Assembly: GCF_021730395.1 (NCBI RefSeq)
Contig: NC_069362.1
Location: forward strand, 85,762,001-85,826,000
Reading direction: 5' to 3'
Origin: Mercenaria mercenaria
Taxonomy: Eukaryota; Mollusca; Bivalvia; Venerida; Veneridae
Length of the DNA stretch: 64,000 bases
In this document: piece after piece, positions 46,684 to 59,060 of the stretch
Layout: each line of letters opens with the position of its first letter
Numbering within the stretch: position 1 is the first letter of the stretch
Translations under genes and position numbers: made by a program
The notes under the pieces: generated by a model
Seen by the model: only the letters and a program-made list of their open reading frames with translations
Told to the model about the DNA's origin: nothing
Database searches by the model: none

Positions 46684-48060
46684 GAAACACTACTGGTGTA
46701 ACACCTTTACATAAGAAAAAGAGTACATTAGAGAAGGGAAATTACCGTCCTGTTAGTATATTACCTGCTGTCTCTAAAATATTTGAAAGAGCAATAAATA
46801 CACAATTAACCCAGTTTTTTTACCAACATTTTAACACATATCTGTCAGCATTTAGATCAGATTATGGCTGTCAGACAACACTACTTCGACTTACTGAGGA
46901 TTGGAAACGGGCATTAGATGCAAATAAATATATAGCATCAGTGTTAATTGACCTTTCTAAAGCATTCGACTGTTTGCCACACGACTTACTCACCCTCAAA
47001 TTAAAAAGTTATGGTGTATCCGAAAATTCTCTGAAGTTGATTGTCAGTTAATTATGTGAAAGAAAGCAGTGTATTAAATTAGGTCAAATATATAAAGGGG
47101 TTCCTCAAGGCTCAATATTAGGTCCTGTGCTTTTTAACAAATTCCTTAATGACATATTTCATTTTTTTTCAAGACAGTCAGATATACAACTATGCTGATG
47201 ATAATACCTTGTCCTTTGCAAATCATGATCTAGACACAAACACAGTTAAATCTACCTTAGAACATGACAGCCTGTCTTTGATTAAATGGTTCTCAGATAA
47301 TAAGATGCAAGCCAATCCAGACAAATTTCAGGCAGTAGCTATAGGACCTAAAACTTAAAAAATGTAATATTACTTTTGATTTGTCTGGTAATAAAATAAA
47401 CTGTGATGACGAAGTGAATCTGTTAGATGTCACTATTGATTTTAGGTTAAACTTTGAGACTCATATTTCAAATATTTGTAAGAAAGCCTCCAGAAAACTA
47501 AATGTTTTAAAACGTATTGGTATGCATCTATGTAAACTAGGAAAACTAAATATATATTATTCTTTCATTCTATCAAACTTCAACTTCTGTCCGTTAACAT
47601 GGCACTTCTGTGGGGAAGTAAATACAAAAAAATATTGAAAACATACAGAAAAGAGCTTTAAGATTTATTTACAATGATTACCAGTCAGATTACGAAGAGC
47701 TGTTAATTAAATCTCAACTTCCAACTTTAAAAATTAGAAGGTTAAGATATATAATTCCGTAGAAACTTTTAATATAATTAATAAGCAGTCACCATCTTAT
47801 CTCCACGATTTAGTTAAAATTAAAAAAAAATCATTCTTATTCTTTTAGATACACCAACGTGGCTGAAATCCCACAGGTAAGAAGCACAAGATACGGACTC
47901 AAATCTTTCCGTTCCGCGGCTCCCAGATCTGGAACTCATTACCCCAGCATTTCAGAGATGTTACGGGGCTGAATCAGTTCAGGAGTCTAATTAGCTCGTG
48001 GGACGGGCAGAAATGTAGATGTTCTTGTTTCTTCAATTAATTTATCTTTGCTATGTTTAG
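46684..48060 (+). mobile_element. LINE C (Jockey-like) reverse transcriptase, plus strand, 5'-truncated and decayed
   Basis: The translation contains GNYRPVSILPAVSKIFERAI, AFRSDYGCQTTLL, LIDLSKAFDCLPHDLL (motif A), KGVPQGSILGPVLF (motif B) and YNYADDNTLSF (motif C). It then has NPDKFQAVAIG, RALRFIYNDYQSDY and a C-terminal RSTRYGLKSFRSAAP. Several frame changes and a stop after LKLIVS show decay. It differs in sequence from LINE A and B. Its 5' end meets LINE B head to head at about 46682. Confidence 0.88.
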
Positions 48061-48600
48061 CTTCTGCTTTTTTCCACCCTCTACCAACCTTTGTATTTTT
48101 CAGTGTGCTTATTATTATGCATGTGCTGGTTGCTTGTATTATGCATGTTTTAGTTGCTCATTGATTTGCTTTATTTTTAGTTTGTAACAAGTACATTTTA
48201 TTATTGTTTTGCCTTTTCTTAAGTTGCTCTTTTTGTTTATATGGGCTACTGAAATGCAGCTGTTAATCAGTCCATAGCAAATCTGATTTGATGTGGTAGA
48301 TGTCTTAAATCATTTTCTAATAACGCATTAGTGTTTCCTTTTCAAGTCAGTGTTTTAACCGTTTGCTTTTCACTAGATTTAAGGCCTAGCCAAGATTAAC
48401 AGATGTATTTCAGGTTTAACCAATTTGTATGTATAACTTAATCAAATATCTGAATTTCTGCATACAGGTAAAAGCAAGAAAACGGACATAATTTGAATAA
48501 GTATTTGAAATTATGTTTAAGGTTCTTCATTCTCGCAATGCATATATCGCAACTTAAAGGTATCCAATGGTCATCTTTCACTAAAATATTTTATCTTTAG
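48061..48600. other. presumed LINE C 3' region and flank
   Basis: Non-coding. The LINE 3' terminus may be near 48290, but no poly-A or duplication was identified. Confidence 0.4.
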
Positions 48601-48619
48601 ATATTTACTTAAAATATAT

Positions 48620-49885
48620 ATAATCCACATCAAATATATTTACCTTTTCAGGGGCCATAGCCCTGGAAATAGGGGCGGAGGCAGACAAAAAATAAGAGGT
48701 GCGCAAGTTCATATCATGATTAAGACTCATGCAAGGTTGAACCAATTTATATGTAATATTTTTAGTTAGGCGCGTCACAAGGTGAAAATGTGCATTTTTG
48801 ACTATTTCAGGGGCCATAACTCTGGATAAATAGGAGGTGCGCAAGTTCATATCATGATTAAGACTCATGCAAGGTGTCATGAATCTACATCAAATACTTT
48901 TTGAGCTAGGCGTGTCACAAGGTGAAAATGTGCATTTTTGACTATTTCAGGGGCTATAACTCTGGATATAGGGGGCTGACCCAGATAAAAAAATAGAGGT
49001 GCGCAAGTTCATATCCTGATTAAGACTCATGCAAGGTTTTATCAATTTTTATTTTATGCTAACAAATGAAATACTGTATTCCATCAGTTAAGTATTTTAA
49101 TATCTCATCACTCACACAATTTATATTTTCACACTGTGAGAGATATAACTCCGCCCCCTCATACATTGTGTATGAATTTTAAATTATTTGCTTAAAACAG
49201 GATGAAAATTGTAGTCGCACTTTGTTCTTTATAGTATATTTCTCGATTCAAATTATTTTACTTAATGAGAATTTCACAACGTTATGCAACAAAAAAATAA
49301 AATAAAATGGAACTTTATGTTGTGTGCATCTTTCTAACGTCACAACACGTCTGACGTCATGTCTGTTTACGCGCGTCTGTTTCCCGCGCTGAGATTAAAA
49401 TTGTTGCAAAATGCACATCTCAACGTAATTGAGCATAAAATAAAAAGAAAATTTGTTTGTTTTTTCGTGAATATAGAATATATCTCACCTCGAAGTGAGA
49501 AAATGTTCACATTTTCACTCGCGCTACGCGCCCGAGAAAATATTTGAAATTTTCTCACTTCTCAGTGAGATATATTTCATATTCACTCAAAACAAACAAA
49601 TATCCTCTATATATATAATACTTTTTGAGTTAGGCGCATCAGAAGGTGAAACTGTACATTTTTGACTATTTCAGGGGCCATAACTCTGGAAATAGGGGGC
49701 GGAGCCAGACGAAAAATAGGAGATGCGCAAGTTCATATCATGATAAAGACTCATACAAGGTTTCATCAATTTATATCAACTTCTTTTTGAGCTAGGTGCG
49801 TCACGAACTTCGGACGCACGCACACACGGACGCACGGACAACACCAAATCTATATGCCCCCACACTCATGGGGGGTGGGGGGCAC
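48620..49885 (+). mobile_element. tandem-core element, about 140-160-bp units, with insert
   Basis: CAGGGGCCATAACTCTGG marks at 48649, 48808, 48948 and 49672, each followed by GTGCGCAAGTTCATATCATG and a TGAGCTAGGCGYGTCA module. The right end has a GGACGCACGCACACACGGAC tract, then a hairpin-forming TATGCCCCCACACTCATGGG.... The third and fourth units are separated by about 560 bp of unrelated sequence. Confidence 0.85.
49052..49605. mobile_element. hairpin-ended insert in the tandem-core element
   Basis: Interrupts a repeat unit. Its right end 49454-49603 is a stem-loop with arms of about 57 bp sharing GAATATATCTCAC and AAGTGAGAAAAT, and a GCGCTACGCGC loop. TGACGTCA at 49352-49359 lies to the left. 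The layout is like the insert at 45555-45911, but the sequence is different. Confidence 0.7.
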
Positions 49886-50606
49886 AAAAGGCAAGGTTTT
49901 TAGTGGTAGTACACATTTACTAGAAGTATACTGTGTTTGTCTATACGTTTGTACAGCGTATACTATTTTAAACGTAATGCATAATATTGTTAATACACAT
50001 AAACTTGTTAATATTATGTTTACATAAACTGTATGAAGTAACTGTTCATGTCTTTAAATTTGAAATTTGGATCTAATGTACCTAGCATAACTATTCATGA
50101 TAGTTTTTGTTCTTGTTCTCTGTTATTCCTCCCATTGTCACCTATCATTGTGACAAGTTTGTTTCAATTCCCTTCAGTAGTTACGAAGTTACGAAGTTAT
50201 TGTACAGACTAAACAAAATTAATTCAGAAATGGGAAATTTAGAAATAAAAGATTCAAATTACACTGTAAAAATTGCATCATCTAACCATCACTACAACTG
50301 TTGTTCTTATTTTTTAGCTAATTTTGCGTATTTTGAAAAAAAAGTGTCTGACATAAAACATAACTTTATACATTTCTTATCATCAACAAAAATATAAGTT
50401 ACAAACAGTTCAAATGTGCTACTGTTTGCTGCACAGTCCTTTAAAGTTTGTTAATGTAAAATAGAAGGCCAGCTATGTCGTTCTTGAAGCATTTAAGCGG
50501 GAAAAGGAACATAGTGAATTAGGCAAGTAAGGTAGCATTAATTGGTGATCTATTGGTTTGCATTTAATTTTGTAAGTTAAACTGTTTTTGATTTCGGAAC
50601 GATTTA
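49886..50606. other. no recognised feature
   Basis: AT-rich DNA. The open frame at 50107-50397 has no family signature. Confidence 0.5.
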
Positions 50607-50696
50607 TATATATCGAGGGCTTAGAGCGAAACTGGTCTATCTGTATATAGAAATAGAAGCAGATAGACCAGTTTCGCTCTAAGCCCTCGATATATA
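50607..50696. repeat. perfect 37-bp stem hairpin, copy 1
   Basis: 50607-50643 and 50660-50696 are perfect inverses (TATATATCGAGGGCTTAGAG...), with a 16-nt loop. Related to 59312-59396. Confidence 0.95.
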
Positions 50697-51910
50697 GTAG
50701 GATGTTCTTTAAAAAAAATTAATGAAGTTATTAGAAAAATCACTGCACTTTAAATACGCATTACATATACATCAAAGCATTCACTCTATGTTTGCCGAAG
50801 CACCAGTCCATTTCTTCTGAAAAGTCTGGTAATATTAAATAGTTGTTTATCTTTGCTTTGTAATGAATTCATCATTGAGTAGATGCTACATACACACCAA
50901 TTTAAAGTGGTTAATTATTAATAATTAATTAAATGGTTCATTGGAAGAAGTCATCAGAAGACTTTTCAAGACATTTTTGTAACCTAAAACAGATTTAAGC
51001 AGAACTTCTTAAAAACATACTTGAAAGAAGTCTGTACAATGATGCTACAAAGCCAGGTCTGATGAAGATACATCAAGTGGTTCTTGAGAAGATGTAACCT
51101 GAAGTTTTTTATGGCCCCGGTATTGAAGACCAGGTGGGCAAATAGCGTGTAAACCGTCCATCCGTCTGTAATTTTGTATGTCCGCCCGTCACATTTTCGT
51201 GTAAACTCAACTTCTCCTACAGTTTCCATTCAATTTAAATGAGACCTGGTTAACGTCCACAACATAAAGTGGACATATTAATGTACGACTGTTGTTTCAG
51301 TTGTTAACAGTTCCCACTGAGCAAATTCAACCAAACATCTCATTATGATGATATGATATTTCATATCTATTTGATAGTGCAAAATAAAAGGTAAATTGCA
51401 TTTTTCATATATAAAATATGTGAAAAGATACTTTGGAAGCATAGAATGCAATCATGCAACACAATAGTAGACTCGGTTTGACGGAGGCTGTTCATAAGAG
51501 GTAATGAAATGTGCAATATCCCTCACGTCCCTACCCCCTTTGTACCGGCTTGAGCGGAATATTATTATAGTAAAAATGAAAGTATTCCATTCTCTCAAAG
51601 GACCATGAATTATAACAACATACAGTCCAAGTACGGAATTTTTTTAAAACGGCCACAATACAATTAAAGACTGCTGTTTTGATAGTTAATAAAATCTGTG
51701 ATTAGATCCTTTTGAAGCACAGAACGCAATCATGCAATATTATAGCAGACTCAGTTTGATTGAGTCTTATATCAGTATGGAACATTATTTTCCTACATAT
51801 AATTATATTCAAGTTTTTTTTTCACTTTCATCCATATGACACAAAAAAAAAACTGAAAAAGTGTGATAATGATGCAAAACTTCATACTTTGGACTGCTTA
51901 GAGCTGTTGA
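50697..51910. other. mostly unrecognised; probable old repeat piece near 51110-51230
   Basis: GGCCCCGGTATTGAAGACCAGG and CCGTCCATCCGTCTG near 51113-51180 resemble the tail of another bivalve tandem-core element. Otherwise no features. Confidence 0.4.
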
Positions 51911-51913
51911 AAA

Positions 51914-52070
51914 GGGCCTCCGTTGCCGAGTGGTTATGGTCACTGTTTCAAATAATTTTCCGGGTCACAGTTGTCGCCTTTCATATAAATATACGGGGCT
52001 TACGTTGGTCCAGGTCCAGTCATGCAGGATGTTACCCGTTGATAGGGATTTCTAAAACGGTTATGAGAGT
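51914..52070 (+). repeat. diverged tRNA-Ser SINE head
   Basis: GGGCCTCCGTTGCCGAGTGG at 51917 is the same box-A start as in the SINEs at 33.5 and 62.8 kb. The sequence then diverges quickly and box B is weak, so this is an old or different-bodied SINE. Confidence 0.6.
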
Positions 52071-52079
52071 CTAATTGTT

Positions 52080-53034
52080 CTATGGAAATCTAATGTTACG
52101 TCTAAAGGTAACAATTACTCGTTACATAAAATACTAAAGACAACAGAAAAACAAACCAGCAACTATAAACAATATCAAAATTCATTTTGAAAAGTAACAA
52201 TTCATATATAATTTTTTCATGAATGCAAGATAAATATCTTAGCATGAAAATTTGCTAGTTAGTGCTTTAAATTGCCAAAACATACCAGATAACGTTTCAT
52301 GATACCAGCTAACTTTTCATGAAAATAAACTTTTCAGGACATTAAGGGGAAGTGCAGTTTACAAGGACCATAACTACTCTGCAATTTTTTTTAATTCTGG
52401 GAATTTATTCCAACTGCATAAATAGAGGAAAATATGGGGAAGTGCAAAGCACAAGAACCATAACTCTACCGTTCCTTTTTTCAATTATCTCCCGTTTCAC
52501 ACAATGCTAGAGGACATTAAGTTTATGGCCATAAATAAAATAGCATCTCTAACTGATATGTGTATACTTTAGTACCAAAAGTTAACATATTTCACAACAT
52601 TTCAGATGAAAACTTTGCGTCGGGGGTGGAGGAAGGAGGGAGGGGATTGGCCATGTCCAACGTGGCTCTTGTTCTTATAGGGGTGGTAACTACGTATTCT
52701 TCGATTTTACAGCTGTAAAATTGCGACTGTTTTTGAGTCATAGGTCTTTTACACACTCGGATCCTTTATGGCCATTTTACAGTTTTAATACATGTCTGTT
52801 TCGTTCAGGTGTTATTGTTTACTTTGCCAAAGCATTGGGACTAAGATTATATATTTTCATAGACCGCTTGACTTTGAACAATAGGTGAACTCTATGAAGT
52901 TGGAGGTCAATGTGTCTAATGTCAATTCCAAATCTGTCGTGTTCCTTAAATGGTCCCGAAGTGTTCCAAATAGATAGGGAGTTAAGGAACTCAACTGTTT
53001 TGAGACATACCGAATGTTTAGTTTTCAACCCGTT
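52080..53034. other. no recognised feature
   Basis: AT-rich, with repeated GGGGAAGTGC..ACA.GGACCATAACT phrases near 52350 and 52440 that suggest a decayed tandem-core fragment. Confidence 0.4.
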
Positions 53035-53500
53035 TACAGTTGGACACTACGCTTCCCTCTTTGATTGTGTCTGACGGATGAGGGAGGAGGAGGACTCTAT
53101 GATAAGCAGTTTTAAATCCCACCAGGACTGAACTGTTTTGATATCTGTCTTCTGGTCTGTTTCGTCGGGTCCTTAAGGGTGTTTCTCTTGAACATTGCTC
53201 TGTCTTCTGCAAAGACATTGAGTACATACGTTTTTGTTTCTTAAGGTTTGCTTTTCATATATTTATACAGGAGCATTTTTGTGTTTTAATTGCCATGCCT
53301 TTTTGTTTCCATTACGTGTGTTTGAGATTCTCTTGGCGGGGATTACTTTTATTTAGACTGTCCCGTGTCTTTGGAACACTTTGGGGGTAAGAGTAAGGTT
53401 GGGTGCGCACCATAAACCGGTTTAAGCTCCCCAGTGGTGTTTTTGCCACTGACCGTTCCAAGGCGGTGCCCTACTGTGTTCCTTTATTTGTTTGTTTTGT
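53035..53500 (+). repeat. dispersed repeat, second copy of the 9.14-9.8 kb family
   Basis: GGACACTACGCTTCCCTCTTTGATTG, GACTGAACTGTTTTGATATC and GCCACTGACCGTTCCAAGGC match 9150-9780 in order. The class was not determined. Confidence 0.6.
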
Positions 53501-53525
53501 CCTCGTGCGTTTGCTTTGTATGCGA

Positions 53526-53526
<1 letters not shown>

Positions 53527-53562
<36 letters not shown>
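53527..53562. repeat. GT microsatellite
   Basis: About 16 GT units. The overlapping open frames on both strands are produced by it. Confidence 0.97.
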
Positions 53563-53563
<1 letters not shown>

Positions 53564-53719
53564 CATTTTGGGGAGGCTGCGTTTTTGGAACATGGTATTC
53601 CCTTTTGATATTTGTCCTTGTTTTTTACCCTTACTGGCAGAGGTCATTAAATGGTCAAAGGACAAGGTCGAAACTTTTATGTTAAATAACAGGTTAGCAC
53701 TTGAGCCTTGAAACCGTCA

Positions 53720-55696
53720 AATTTATTGATGTTTGGCTTGACCAATAGATGTCCCAAACTGATTATGAGGTCAATGGGTCAAAGTTCAAAAGCAAATCTA
53801 TCATTTAAAGTAACTGGCGAACTATTTTGCCTTGATCTTCACACTTGATAGGGAGGTACGTCTTGACTGGTAGAGTACCCCTACTGTCGAACCTTTTTAG
53901 TCCAATAACGTGTGCAAGGTGACCCAGGTAAACGATATAGGGTCATCATGATCCTCTTGTTTAGCTCAAACTTTCTTTAAGTGGTGTCAGTTCAGAGCAC
54001 TAACTAGCATAATTTCGTGTTAAAATATTTAACTAGTTTTCATGATATGTTTCTGTTTTCACGAAATCCTCCATTATTAACGTGAAAACTTCCATCATTT
54101 TCGCGAAAGTTTCATGAATACTAATAACTAAGTGGTGGCAGTTTTATGCCACCATACCTTTAACTTGTAATATAGTAGTACTAAAAATTAATATTGCATA
54201 CTAACTAGTCATCAAAGTGCCAAAGTACCTCTACCCAGACAGTCGCCTTCCAGTCGTAGTCAGTTATTGACTGATTTGATTTAATCATATTTTACTGCTT
54301 TTGAAAACATATAACATAATAAGTAAACATTGGAATAAATACGGAAGCAGGAACATGTAATTTGTTTAAAGCAAATGGGTCGGATCACAAGTTTTACCAA
54401 CATTAATTACGGCCCTTCCCTAAAAAAGTTAAGTAACAAAATATTCAGTTCATTGTTCGTAATTTATGTGTAATATTTAAACCAAATGAATAAGAGAAAA
54501 AAACACTAGAAAAAAGAAAGAATTTAGTAAAGCAAGAGATTAAAAATATACATTTATAAAGTAAGAACTTATAACGAGTGTAAATAATTTTTAAACAACA
54601 CAACAAAAGAAAACGAAAAAAACGGAAAAAAAGACAAAACACACACACACACTCTCTCTCTCTCTCTCTCTCTCTCTAACTAACTAAAATGGCAGAAAAA
54701 AAGAGGTATTTGCTCGCCGTTCCACACCCTACATTATTTGAAAGTTCATTTTCTCAAAAACTCAGATTACAATCCAACGACTGGGAAGAATTAATTCAGT
54801 AAATTTTGATTCAATTAAAACGATTAGTTTCCTTTACATAATGTTGTACATGACTAAAAATGATGCCATTGCATGATTTCTTGTGATAAGTTATAATAGA
54901 ACTTTATTGGCTGTTGCAATTGGATGCACATGTGTAACTTCTTGTAGTAGTAACGTCTTAATGATAAATAGTTCTATTTTTAGGTGTGCTGTATGCTGCA
55001 TTGATGTTTTGTACACTGAGTATTGTCTTTATACTGGTTCTATCAATGTTGTCATCACATTATTATATGAGTACAGTGTGCCTTTATGTGAAAAATAAAC
55101 TTGAACTGAAACTAGAACTTGAGTATCATGTAGATGTAGATTTCAGAATAAAGTGTTGAACATTCAATATGTTAGATGATATTCAATATGTTAGATGATA
55201 TGTGTTATTCCATCCAACGAGCTACAAAAATAAATTTTATACATCTTTGTTCCATCAACTGTCCCAGTTTTCGGAATGATTCGACTGAATTAAAAAGTGG
55301 AACAATCGAGCATACCACGTCATGGTCGAAAACTAGAACATGGATTTTAAGCATTACTAAATAGGAAATACAAAGGATAAGGACTAGTAGTCATGTTTTG
55401 CGATCCATCGGAGGATTTCTTAGTAAGTATTATGTTATCAAAAGTACTATTCTCTTGCTTTGCCTTATTAAGATAAATTTAAACAGTTAAATTTCAACAA
55501 TATTCGTACCCAGTTAACTTCGTACCATATATGAACAAAATTAATAGGAGAAAAAAACTTAGCCGAATTGTGGTCAGTAGCGTGTTTTATATTTGTGATG
55601 AAAATAAAATTTCTTCATTGGAGCTATTCAGTATATTGAATAACATTGCATAGTCTTCAAAATTATTTAGGATTGAGCAGACACTAATCTTATCCC
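53720..55696. other. no gene; CA/CT microsatellite at 54638-54677
   Basis: A CA tract runs directly into a CT tract at 54638-54677. A 22-bp direct duplication (ATTCAATATGTTAGATGAT) lies near 55160-55200. Other open frames are short and unrecognised. Confidence 0.6.
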
Positions 55697-55705
55697 ATAT
55701 AAAAA

Positions 55706-56714
55706 GGCAGTGGCTAGTGAACCGTCACCAGTGCAGCAGACCCGAGGTCTAGTGCACCATCATCGGTGCAGCAGACCTGAGGTCTAGGGCACCGTCATTT
55801 TTGTTATATATAAAATATAGCCTTTCTTTGAAGTATAGTTATAACATTTTGTCACCAGTAATATGTATGACCATTATTAAAAGAATGAAGTAAGATAAAC
55901 CTTGATTTACCTTATAATTTACCAATTTACCTCAACACGCTATCTTCATTCTTTGGCAACAGTATTTCAGATTCACTGTCTCATGATCACAGCTGCCACC
56001 ACAAAAGACAAACACGCCCAATCCAATCATTAAATAACTTTAACAAGCAATCCAACAACACCTACATTTGTAGACCTCCATTCATTGTCTTAATTTAATC
56101 TTTATTGTCTTTCACAGTTTTAACCATGGATTTCGTGAGATGTAGCTATTGTAATCAATAATATAACAAATATTGAAATTATAAACAGTTTTCACCGTGC
56201 ATGTACATTATAAAATATTTGCTTGCAAGATGTCAATATTTCCGAATTTACGGTCCCATGACATAATAAAACTGAAATTAAGATCAATTTCAATTTTGAT
56301 ATGTATACTTACATATATATCCAAATATAGACAATAATTATTTTTATATATTCGACTTAAATTGACAAAAATATATGGTATTCATGAAAATTAAACAAAA
56401 AAAATCAAAGAAATTCATTCTGTCATTCGGAAATATCTTAGTAAATGACGGATACTAACGTTGCCGAAGAACGAAGATCAGCGCCAGAGGTAAAGCCATA
56501 AATTAACAAGTAAGTCAAGGTTTATCTTAACTCATTCTTTTGATTATGTTCTTGCTTATTACTGGTGAAAATATCTTTCAAATAAATTTTACAAAAAGGC
56601 TATGTTTTATATATATTAAAAATGACGGTGCACTAGATCTCGGGTCTGCTGCACCGGTGACGGTGCACTAGACCACAGGTCTGCTGCACTGGTGACGGTT
56701 CACTAGCCACTGCC
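55706..56714. mobile_element. Mutator-like non-autonomous element, 1009 bp, long TIRs, 9-bp TSD
   Basis: The perfect direct duplication ATATAAAAA flanks it (55697-55705 and 56715-56723). The terminal inverted repeats of about 230 bp begin GGCAGTGGCTAGTGAACCGT. They contain two copies each of GTGCAGCAGACC...GGTCTAGTGCACCGTCA and extend to AAGATAAACCTTGA. There is no coding capacity. A 9-bp duplication with long TIRs is typical of Mutator-like elements; family placement is inference. Confidence 0.85.
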
Positions 56715-56850
56715 ATATAAAAATGCAATCGACAGCGAACTTATTCGTCTGGAACCAGTTCTCTAACCAAAATACCGTGCATAGGCTAGGGAACCAGAAT
56801 TTTGCTTCTATGCACAATACTGCCGAAATTTACTTCGTTTCTTTTGGTAA

Positions 56851-59060
56851 GGCGTAAAAAAAAAGTTGTTTGTTTCCGGTGACCCGACCTACCCTATTTT
56901 TTTACCGCCGACCCTAAACTTTTTTAGTGGTAAAATCGGGCCGCATATTTTTGCAAATAAGTATATTATTATTTTTATAGCTCTTTGCACGAATGGACTA
57001 CTCCACCGATCGAGCAAGTAGTTTTTTCGTGGTAACTTTACCAAATTGAGAAATTACATCAGGCAAAATTACCTGGATTGACTGGAATTTACCCGCGAAT
57101 CGTAAAAATATCAAAACGTCGTGCTGGTAATTTTCCATTCCACAAGCACGTGCGCCCTATCGTAATATCTAATTTACATCCCTGTTACTTTTGACACAAA
57201 AAACGCGCATAGTGCATTCATTTTTTAATATAATCGCTTCAGATTTTCAACACCACTTGAGAACAAATACAGTTTGAGTTCTATAACAATTTCAATCAGA
57301 TATCCACAGGAATGTAGGCAAAATTCTTTAAAAACGATCAAATTTTCATATAATGTTTTGTAAAATTTCTAACAGCGCGATCTTGATTATTTACTTCTTT
57401 CTTAAAGTAAATAAACGGTACATACTATGGTAATAAAATTCAGACTTTTCACCAGAATGTACAAATGTACACAATTAAAAAATCTTAAATAATGAAAAAG
57501 CGGCAGCAATTTAAATACATGGAGTAAAACGATTTTTGGCAAACAGATTTCTGTTCGCACGGCAGAATAGGTTACGTGACCTCGTGAACGTAAATAGAAA
57601 TGTGGTTTTAAAATAAAGCAGTATGATGTTGTTGCGGATTTTAATAAGTTTTAAATTATTCATTGTACATGTATTTTTTGACACAACACTTTGTTAGATA
57701 TTCTTTTCAAACAATAATGTAAAATTCCTTGAGGGCAAATAGGTCACAGAGGTAGACGATCCACTATCATCGTTCACGGTTTGACACATTTACATGTCAG
57801 TTTGTTCGGGATATTGCACATTCGCTTTAAAAAAAAGATAAAGAAAAAACTTTTTTATTGATTTCTTCTCAACAATTTAAGGAATCGAGAAAGTACGATT
57901 AGACAGTGATGTGTCACATGGCGCGAAAACATGACGTAATGCCATGACAATCTCGGGCAACTATATACCGCTTTGATCTCCACTTCAGATGCCATAATAA
58001 CCGACACACTTCTTTTAGCTCTTTGAGGGGGTGTTAATTGATGATGAAAACAAGGCTAATTACTTAGTTTATCATCAGAATAATTACTGATAATTGTCAA
58101 TTTTTTTTTTCACTTTCACAGCTTGAAAAGTCAGGTTTTAGATCGGATTTATAGTAGTAGTAAGACGTTGAACGACCACTTGCAGCTTTAATAATTCACA
58201 ATTTGGGCATACCAGTCAAAACTTCATTGTCTGGCATTTCCAGTTAATCCAGAATTTTAGATTGGGGTAGGGGGTGATGGTATTAATCTCAATGCAGATC
58301 AAAGATGCAAATCATATTCCTGGCCAGTGTGCTTTTACTTGGTTTTAGTGTGAAATATAAATGTTGGGCATACCAGTCAAAACTTCATTGTCTGGCATTT
58401 CCAGTTAATCCAGAATTTTAGATTGGGGTATGGGGTGATGGTATTAATCTCAATGCAGATCAAAGATGCAAATCATATTCCTGGCCAGTGTGCTTTTACT
58501 TGGTTTTAGTTTGAAATATAAATGTTGGTTGTTGAATAATATTCAATATTAAAATTATATTATTTAAAGAGAGAATACACAGCAAGATTTCATTCAAGTT
58601 TCACGTTTAATTAAATATAAACCATGTTCTCCGCAAGTAATTGCCAACTTCTCCACATGAATTAGCGGCGGAGAATGAATGATACAGGACACAACGATCC
58701 TATGACCACTTGTTCCGTAGATCGTCTGCTCTACCTTGAGCTAATCGGATGGGCTTATAAATCTGGAAATTAAAAAACAACAACAACAAAACGCAAACAT
58801 GTAAAGCAAATATTTATTTCATAATATTTAAATACACAATCAAATGGCATTTTATATTGCTAAAACATCATCAAAGTCATTGTACATCCGGGTGTAAATC
58901 AAACATAACAATAGGATGCATGTTTATAAGGTTTATAATCTCCCTGTTTGAAACTACGATAGTGTTACATGTAGGTTAAAAAAAAAAAAAAAATGCCTAC
59001 CTACCTACCCTATTTTTTTTGGCCATGTCACTGGAAACAAACAATTTTTTTTTTTAGGCC
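56851..59060. mobile_element. Harbinger-like non-autonomous element, 2210 bp, TSD TAA
   Basis: The left end GGCGTAAAAAAAAAGTTGTTTG...TTTCCGGTGAC is the inverse of the right end (GGCCTAAAAAAAAAAATTGTTTG...TTTCCAGTGAC), about 34 bp. TAA flanks both sides (56848-56850 and 59061-59063), as PIF/Harbinger elements duplicate. No transposase was recognised inside. A recent internal tandem duplication is present at 58203-58525. Confidence 0.75.
58203..58525. repeat. recent tandem duplication, 161-bp unit, two copies
   Basis: GGGCATACCAGTCAAAAC starts at 58205 and 58366. The units differ at only about two positions (AGGGGGTG versus ATGGGGTG; TAGTGTG versus TAGTTTG), so the duplication is young or converted. 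Confidence 0.95.

Noticed and set aside
53403-53711. 102-codon open frame around a run of valine/cysteine codons.
   Set aside because: It is produced by the GT microsatellite; the three overlapping open frames share this cause.
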